From: JACKAL01 sp964400355
GTDB lineage: Bacteria; Bdellovibrionota; Bdellovibrionia; Bdellovibrionales; JAGQZY01
Direction of reading: 5' to 3'
DNA: 18,270 bases
NCBI GenBank assembly: GCA_964400355.1
Contig: CAYNTO010000038.1
Location: 1-18,270, forward strand
Both the position numbers and the translations under genes were made by a program. Below the pieces are notes generated by a model. That model made no database searches and was not told where the DNA came from. It saw nothing but the letters and a program-made list of their open reading frames with translations. This document shows, piece by piece, positions 14,986-18,270 of this stretch; position 1 is the stretch's first letter, and each line of letters starts with the position of its first letter.

Positions 14986-15014
14986 TTTGTAACAAACGTA
15001 GAGGGAAAAAGCAA
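14986..15014 (-). promoter_or_regulatory. Candidate promoter of the rimP-nusA-infB operon
   Basis: TTGCTT (-35) and TACAAA (-10, 4 of 6) on the minus strand, spaced 17 bp. Transcription would start near 14979, only about 8 nt before the attenuator stem. Sequence match only. Confidence 0.4.
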
Positions 15015-15046
15015 GACTTATGGTCGCACTACTCTATAGATATGGG

Positions 15047-15063
15047 TGGGGTGACAGGCCCCA
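15047..15063. other. GC-rich dyad after the acetyltransferase gene
   Basis: TGGGG and CCCCA arms around TGACAGG, 10 bp past the acetyltransferase stop. No T tract follows. It could be a weak transcript-end structure or a dispersed palindromic repeat; a single copy in the window does not decide. Confidence 0.25.
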
Positions 15064-15072
15064 ATCTAGGCC

Positions 15073-15510
15073 TTACGGCTTCTGATAAAACTCCATTAAT
15101 ATTGCAGCCTTACCATCGTTGTAGTATCGCTCCCTGCGCCCAATTTCCACAAACCCGTGGCGCGAGTACAGTGCGCGCGCGGCATGATTGTCCTCACGGT
15201 ATTCAAGCCAGAGGCGCAGTTCCGGGTATGCTGTAAAAAAATGCAAAAATAATTGAGTCAGGTATCCTTTTCGTCGCATATGGGGCGCTGTGGCTAGGAA
15301 TAGAACCTCAAAGTGCTGCGGGCCAAGGATCTGGTAAAACAGCGCCGCACACACGTCCGTCCCTTCGTAAACCACTGCGTAGGGATAATGTTTTGCAACC
15401 TCAGCGAGCGTGGACGGAGTCCAACCGTGCATCACCAATTCGTCAGCGGGAAAGGTATCTATCCACTTTATAAAATCTTCGAATATATGAACTCTCTCTC
15501 GAATTTGCAT
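15073..15510 (-). CDS. RimI-like GNAT N-acetyltransferase
   Basis: 145 residues with the GNAT acetyl-CoA fold. Motif A appears as LFLATAPHMRRKGYLTQLF (the R-R-K-G-Y-L loop binds the CoA pyrophosphate). The C-terminal LEYREDNHAARALYSRHGF followed by RRERYYNDGKAAILM is typical of RimI, which acetylates the N-terminal alanine of ribosomal protein S18. The ribosomal neighbourhood would suit that, but close paralogues acetylate other substrates, so I leave the symbol blank. It starts 3 nt after the stop of the SurA-like gene with no clear Shine-Dalgarno sequence, implying translational coupling. The rimP attenuator lies about 100 nt after its stop. Confidence 0.85.
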   Translation of the reverse strand: MQIRERVHIFEDFIKWIDTFPADELVMHGWTPSTLAEVAKHYPYAVVYEGTDVCAALFYQILGPQHFEVLFLATAPHMRRKGYLTQLFLHFFTAYPELRLWLEYREDNHAARALYSRHGFVEIGRRERYYNDGKAAILMEFYQKP

Positions 15511-15513
15511 GGG

Positions 15514-16194
15514 CTATTGAATACGAAAACCCGTCATATAGACGATAGAGTGGGAACGAGACACCGCCGCCACCCAATCCTTGAGGCGCAACTGCGCTTT
15601 TTTCTCACGCAGGCCTATGACGACTTTTTCACGGATCTCGGCAAGGGGACGATTGCCGAGAATCATCTTATTTTGCATATAATAAGTTTCGATTTCCTGG
15701 TCTGACACATCGATGAGCTCCACGGGTATCTTGAGCTGAATCAGTTTTTTTGCAGCAAAACGATTGCTCAATAGTGCTTTCACTTCCGCCGATGTCACTC
15801 CCAAACTTTTCCACATTTTGTCGTTCTTTACTTTTTCCATAAACCGCGCCTCGTAGGCGCCGTAGTCCTTGGAGATCTCGGCGGCACTTAACAAGTTGTG
15901 CGCTTCTCCACCAAGCAATTGCTCCCATACAAGTTCCTTGAGAGGCTCGCGACGATCTACGTACCCTGTGAGCACATTGTCATACTCGTTCATGAACTGA
16001 TTGATCTGTAAATCACGCGAAGTCAGTGGGGCTTTGTCGAGCTTGACCAGAACGGCCATGATCACTTTATTTTCAGCGGCGTGGGCAATTGGAGGCGCTG
16101 CGAGCAGAAACACCAAGGCCAGTGCCACTACTAACAGGGGTATTTTTACTAAAACAGCGAAGTTGGCTCTACCGGCGAGAGAAATCGTGGGCAT
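15514..16194 (-). CDS. SurA-like periplasmic protein without a parvulin domain
   Basis: 226 residues. A signal peptide with a long hydrophobic core (about 18-35) ends in AHA at 37-39. The mature part is mostly helical and charged. The order of helices and the C-terminal stretch VSDQEIETYY (163-172), LAEIREKVV (184-192) and KAQLRLKDWVAAVSR (199-213) resemble the chaperone portion of SurA/PpiD-type proteins. There the conserved helix E.EI...Y normally precedes the PPIase domain and the C-terminal helix pairs with the N-terminal domain. No parvulin domain fits in this length. Likely role: outer-membrane-protein or peptide chaperoning; this is an inference. It sits just downstream of the outer-membrane protein gene and its terminator, with a weak Shine-Dalgarno sequence, and is coupled to the acetyltransferase. 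Confidence 0.7.
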   Translation of the reverse strand: MPTISLAGRANFAVLVKIPLLVVALALVFLLAAPPIAHAAENKVIMAVLVKLDKAPLTSRDLQINQFMNEYDNVLTGYVDRREPLKELVWEQLLGGEAHNLLSAAEISKDYGAYEARFMEKVKNDKMWKSLGVTSAEVKALLSNRFAAKKLIQLKIPVELIDVSDQEIETYYMQNKMILGNRPLAEIREKVVIGLREKKAQLRLKDWVAAVSRSHSIVYMTGFRIQ

Positions 16195-16216
16195 ACACTG
16201 AGCTTAAATCGGGAAT

Positions 16217-16247
16217 AAAAAAAAGCCCAGTCATTTCTGACTGGGCT
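16217..16247 (-). terminator. Intrinsic terminator of the outer-membrane protein gene
   Basis: A perfect 10-bp stem (AGCCCAGTCA and its complement) with a 4-nt loop; on the minus strand it is followed by a run of T. It lies 42 bp after the stop of the gene ending at 16289 and only about 23 bp before the start of the SurA-like gene, so that gene needs read-through or an overlapping promoter. Confidence 0.93.
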
Positions 16248-16288
16248 GGCTAAAGAGGACTCGAACAATGATCACTTTACATTTTTAA

Positions 16289-17530
16289 TTAAAAGCTAAA
16301 CTTACCATTTAAAAGAAGCATGGATTGATTCACTTCTTCTAGCGGCTCTAACGTTTTGCCAGCAGTTTGCGGGCGAAATTGTGCTTGTTGAGCCATAAAC
16401 TGGTTGTCTTCTTCGCGGTCGTTCGAAATGTTCTTCATGATGCGGTATTCAAGACCTACACTAAAGTTCTTAGCAACTTTTACGTCTACACCTAAAGTCA
16501 AACCCGCATCAATTGCTGTCGACTCAGCTGTACCTGTACCTAAACGCGTCTCTTGGTAGTCACGCATTGTGTACGAACCCAAAGCTCCAACGAAGGGGCT
16601 GATTCTTTGTTTGCCGAAGTTGTATTTAACCGCTCCGCCAAAAGAATACTGGGTCACATCTTTAAGACCGTACTGTGGCGCTCCACCCCATACGTTACCT
16701 TGGTAACCATAAGTGTTGTAGTCGTCCATTTCCAACTCACCGTAGAGGAAGTTACCTTCTACTGACACGTTAGAATCAAAGCGCGTTCCGATTGCAAGAC
16801 CAAACACAGAGTCAGAGCGAACGTTGTCCGCAGAGTAATTCATCGTTCCTACCATTGGCGCAACGTAAACTTCTTCGCTAAACACAGTGGTCTTCTCTTC
16901 GTATTCGTCTTTTACTTCGTACGTCGCAGTGGGCTCTACTTTTACTGGGGCTTTGTACTCAGGAGCTGGCTCTTGGTACGCAGGCGCAACATAAGCAGGT
17001 TTTTCAATAACGATTACTTTTGGCTCTTCTTTCTTATAATCGTTGCCATAATTTTTATCTAAACGGTTACCAAACAAACGATCGGCGCGATCTTTTTCAT
17101 CTTCGATGCGTGACCATTCTAGTTTTTCAACCATCTTTGCTTCTGTTCCAACTTCCATGCTCTTACGAGCTTTGCGGATGTCAGACGTGCGGCTAATGTA
17201 CTCGTTACCCACTTCACTCTCGATATTGATGTCGCTAGTAACATCATTCTTTGCTTCGGCATCAGCTGCCGCATCTGCGGCTGCATCCAATTGGCTCTTT
17301 TGCTTATTCGCATTCGAATTTGCATTGTAGATATTGATCTGCGGGCTGCTCGATGTGTTGTTCGCCTCGTTCATCGCGTCCGAGTATTCTTCTTGTGATT
17401 GCTCGCCTTCAGCGTCGTGAGAGCGAGATACATTTCTTTCAATCGTTTCGATGTTGTAATCTTCTTGCGCATGAGCAGTAGCCACCACTGATACGATTGC
17501 AAATATTGTGATCATTAACGTTCTAGTCAT
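16289..17530 (-). CDS. Outer-membrane beta-barrel protein with long periplasmic N-terminal region
   Basis: 413 residues. Signal peptide about 1-21 (cleavage after AHA). Residues 22-165 are hydrophilic, with an Asn-rich patch (57-76) and a DAAADAAADAEA helix (82-93). A Pro/Val/Lys/Glu linker with repeated PxYxAP and EPAP units spans about 169-205. From about 219 to the end, alternating strands end in LLLNGKFSF, with the terminal Phe expected for recognition by the BAM complex. The barrel half fits the eight-stranded OMP_b-brl type; the charged N-terminal half and Pro linker could span the periplasm or contact peptidoglycan, though no OmpA peptidoglycan-binding motif is seen. A strong GGAGGA lies 4 nt before the ATG. 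It is a single-gene unit with its own candidate promoter and terminator. Confidence 0.85.
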   Translation of the reverse strand: MTRTLMITIFAIVSVVATAHAQEDYNIETIERNVSRSHDAEGEQSQEEYSDAMNEANNTSSSPQINIYNANSNANKQKSQLDAAADAAADAEAKNDVTSDINIESEVGNEYISRTSDIRKARKSMEVGTEAKMVEKLEWSRIEDEKDRADRLFGNRLDKNYGNDYKKEEPKVIVIEKPAYVAPAYQEPAPEYKAPVKVEPTATYEVKDEYEEKTTVFSEEVYVAPMVGTMNYSADNVRSDSVFGLAIGTRFDSNVSVEGNFLYGELEMDDYNTYGYQGNVWGGAPQYGLKDVTQYSFGGAVKYNFGKQRISPFVGALGSYTMRDYQETRLGTGTAESTAIDAGLTLGVDVKVAKNFSVGLEYRIMKNISNDREEDNQFMAQQAQFRPQTAGKTLEPLEEVNQSMLLLNGKFSF

Positions 17531-17570
17531 TTATTCCTCCATAGCGTGTTTCGTCACTGTACTTAGCAAC

Positions 17571-17580
17571 TGGCGCGCCA
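17571..17580. promoter_or_regulatory. Perfect palindrome in the outer-membrane protein leader
   Basis: TGGCGCGCCA lies about 40 bp upstream of the ATG of the outer-membrane protein gene. It may form a small mRNA stem or an operator. A 10-bp palindrome is expected several times by chance in a window of this size. Confidence 0.2.
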
Positions 17581-17637
17581 ACTTTTAACCGACCCCAAAA
17601 ACCGGTGTATCCTATTGATTTTTAAGGCGTTATTTGG

Positions 17638-17649
17638 AGTGGATCCACT
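17638..17649. promoter_or_regulatory. Perfect 12-bp palindrome downstream of the predicted start site
   Basis: AGTGGATCCACT lies about 13-24 nt downstream of the start predicted from the promoter at 17669-17698, a position suited to an operator. A few palindromes of this length are expected by chance in 18 kb. Confidence 0.3.
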
Positions 17650-17668
17650 ATGGAACTTTCTTATCTCG

Positions 17669-17698
17669 AGTATAAGACAATTTTTGGCTTGGTGATAA
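17669..17698 (-). promoter_or_regulatory. Candidate promoter of the outer-membrane protein gene
   Basis: TTATCA (-35) and TATACT (-10, 5 of 6) on the minus strand, spaced 18 bp. It would give a leader of about 130 nt before the ATG at 17530. Confidence 0.5.
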
Positions 17699-17790
17699 TA
17701 GTTAACGTTTAGACGACTCTGAAAAAACTTCTTGATCGCCATTGTGGGATAAATTAGTTTTACGGAACTGTTTTATTGCAGTTAGTGAGT

Positions 17791-17877
17791 GCCTCGATGG
17801 CGGAATCGGTAGACGCAGTGGATTCAAAATCCACCGATCGCAAGGTCATGGGAGTTCAAGTCTCCCTCGAGGCACCA
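17791..17877 (+). tRNA. tRNA-Leu(CAA)
   Basis: 87 nt including an encoded CCA. Acceptor arms are GCCTCGA (17791-17797) and TCGAGGC (17867-17873), followed by A and CCA. The anticodon stem is GTGGA/TCCAC around TTCAAAA, giving anticodon CAA, which reads the leucine codon UUG. A long variable arm (CGATCGCAAGGTCA region) marks a class II tRNA, as expected for leucine. The T-loop GTTCAAGTC is present. Promoter boxes in 17700-17790 are not convincing, and no T-rich terminator directly follows. There is no integrase and no duplicate of the 3' end in view. Confidence 0.96.
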
Positions 17878-17937
17878 AATATCTAACTCTACTATATATA
17901 GAGATTCCCGAATATAAAGATCACCTTATAAACTGTT

Positions 17938-18270
17938 TTAGCGAGCTGCCAATTCGATTTGGATTTCGGGCGGCATTGATGTGCATGTGAACTTCAGAAT
18001 CGCTTTGATGGAACGCACGGTAATCATGGGTGAGGTGTTGTGAATTGTCTTTAACTCTTCACCTGGAAGATGGATGAACTGAGCGAGCGCCTTTTCTGAG
18101 CATTTAAAATCTTTTGGCAGGTGGCCAATCAGCAACTGAGTCGTGGCTATGGTTGTTTGCTGGGATCTGCGAGCCGTTTTTATTTTTTTGAGCCCTTCCA
18201 TTTTGGATTTGGCTGTGCAGCGGGTTTCGTTGCGTTGACTCTCATCAGCCACAGTCGGCCGATCGTGTGC
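17938..18270 (-). CDS. Partial hypothetical protein, runs off the window edge
   Basis: An open frame of about 110 codons continuing through the last base of the window, so the N terminus is probably outside; a GTG at 18252 is a possible start but lacks a Shine-Dalgarno sequence. The visible part is Lys/Arg-rich at first (KMEGLKKIKTARRS), then mixed, with three scattered Cys and a C-terminal EIQIELAAR. I recognise no family or motif. Codon use is compatible with coding and no competing frame covers 17990-18270. Between the tRNA and this stop (17878-17937) I see nothing but a short AT-rich dyad. Confidence 0.45.
   Translation of the reverse strand, partial: AHDRPTVADESQRNETRCTAKSKMEGLKKIKTARRSQQTTIATTQLLIGHLPKDFKCSEKALAQFIHLPGEELKTIHNTSPMITVRSIKAILKFTCTSMPPEIQIELAAR

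Noticed and set aside
17791..18270. tRNA-Leu as integration site of a mobile element
   Set aside because: No integrase gene and no repeated tRNA 3' end are visible in the remaining 390 bp.

Overview
The window looks like a chromosomal segment of a Gram-negative bacterium. It carries several proteins with signal peptides, two beta-barrel outer-membrane candidates and a SurA-like periplasmic protein. The long block rimP-nusA-infB-rbfA-truB-rpsO-pnp-M16 peptidase-dut-Fur-type regulator, all on the minus strand, and the style of the accessory proteins fit the Bdellovibrionota/Oligoflexia (Bdellovibrio-like). That placement is an inference from gene order and protein character; no species can be named.

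Left part (1-3768). A 55-bp octamer tandem repeat sits at the window edge. It is followed by a small two-CxxC membrane protein (minus), a divergent secreted barrel-like protein (plus) and a Yip1-like multi-pass membrane protein (plus). A bidirectional terminator separates these from a secreted Trp-rich protein of unknown function (minus). A 460-bp gene-free stretch ends in a perfect 12-bp-stem plus-strand terminator 66 nt before a GFA/CENP-V-fold protein. That layout suggests either a cis-acting leader (riboswitch or attenuator type) or an orphan small RNA.

Central part (3813-14943, minus strand, read right to left). rimP, nusA, infB, rbfA and truB form one tight transcription unit for ribosome maturation, transcription elongation and translation initiation. 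rpsO has its own candidate promoter and a long leader hairpin, the usual setting for S15 autoregulation, and leads into pnp, an M16 zinc peptidase, dut and a Fur-family regulator. The M16 gene and dut overlap by one base, as rbfA and truB do by four. An intrinsic terminator whose U-tract runs into the rimP start region means the nusA operon must be expressed by read-through, which suits NusA-dependent attenuation.

Right part (15073-18270). A RimI-like acetyltransferase follows, 3 nt from a SurA-like protein with no parvulin domain. Both lie downstream of a strong terminator that ends a large outer-membrane-protein gene. Beyond a 260-bp divergent region is a tRNA-Leu(CAA) with encoded CCA. A partial minus-strand ORF of unknown function runs off the right edge.

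I found no mobile element, CRISPR array, toxin-antitoxin pair or defence system. The most interesting signals are regulatory: the rimP leader terminator, the structured leader before the GFA gene, and the rpsO leader hairpin.
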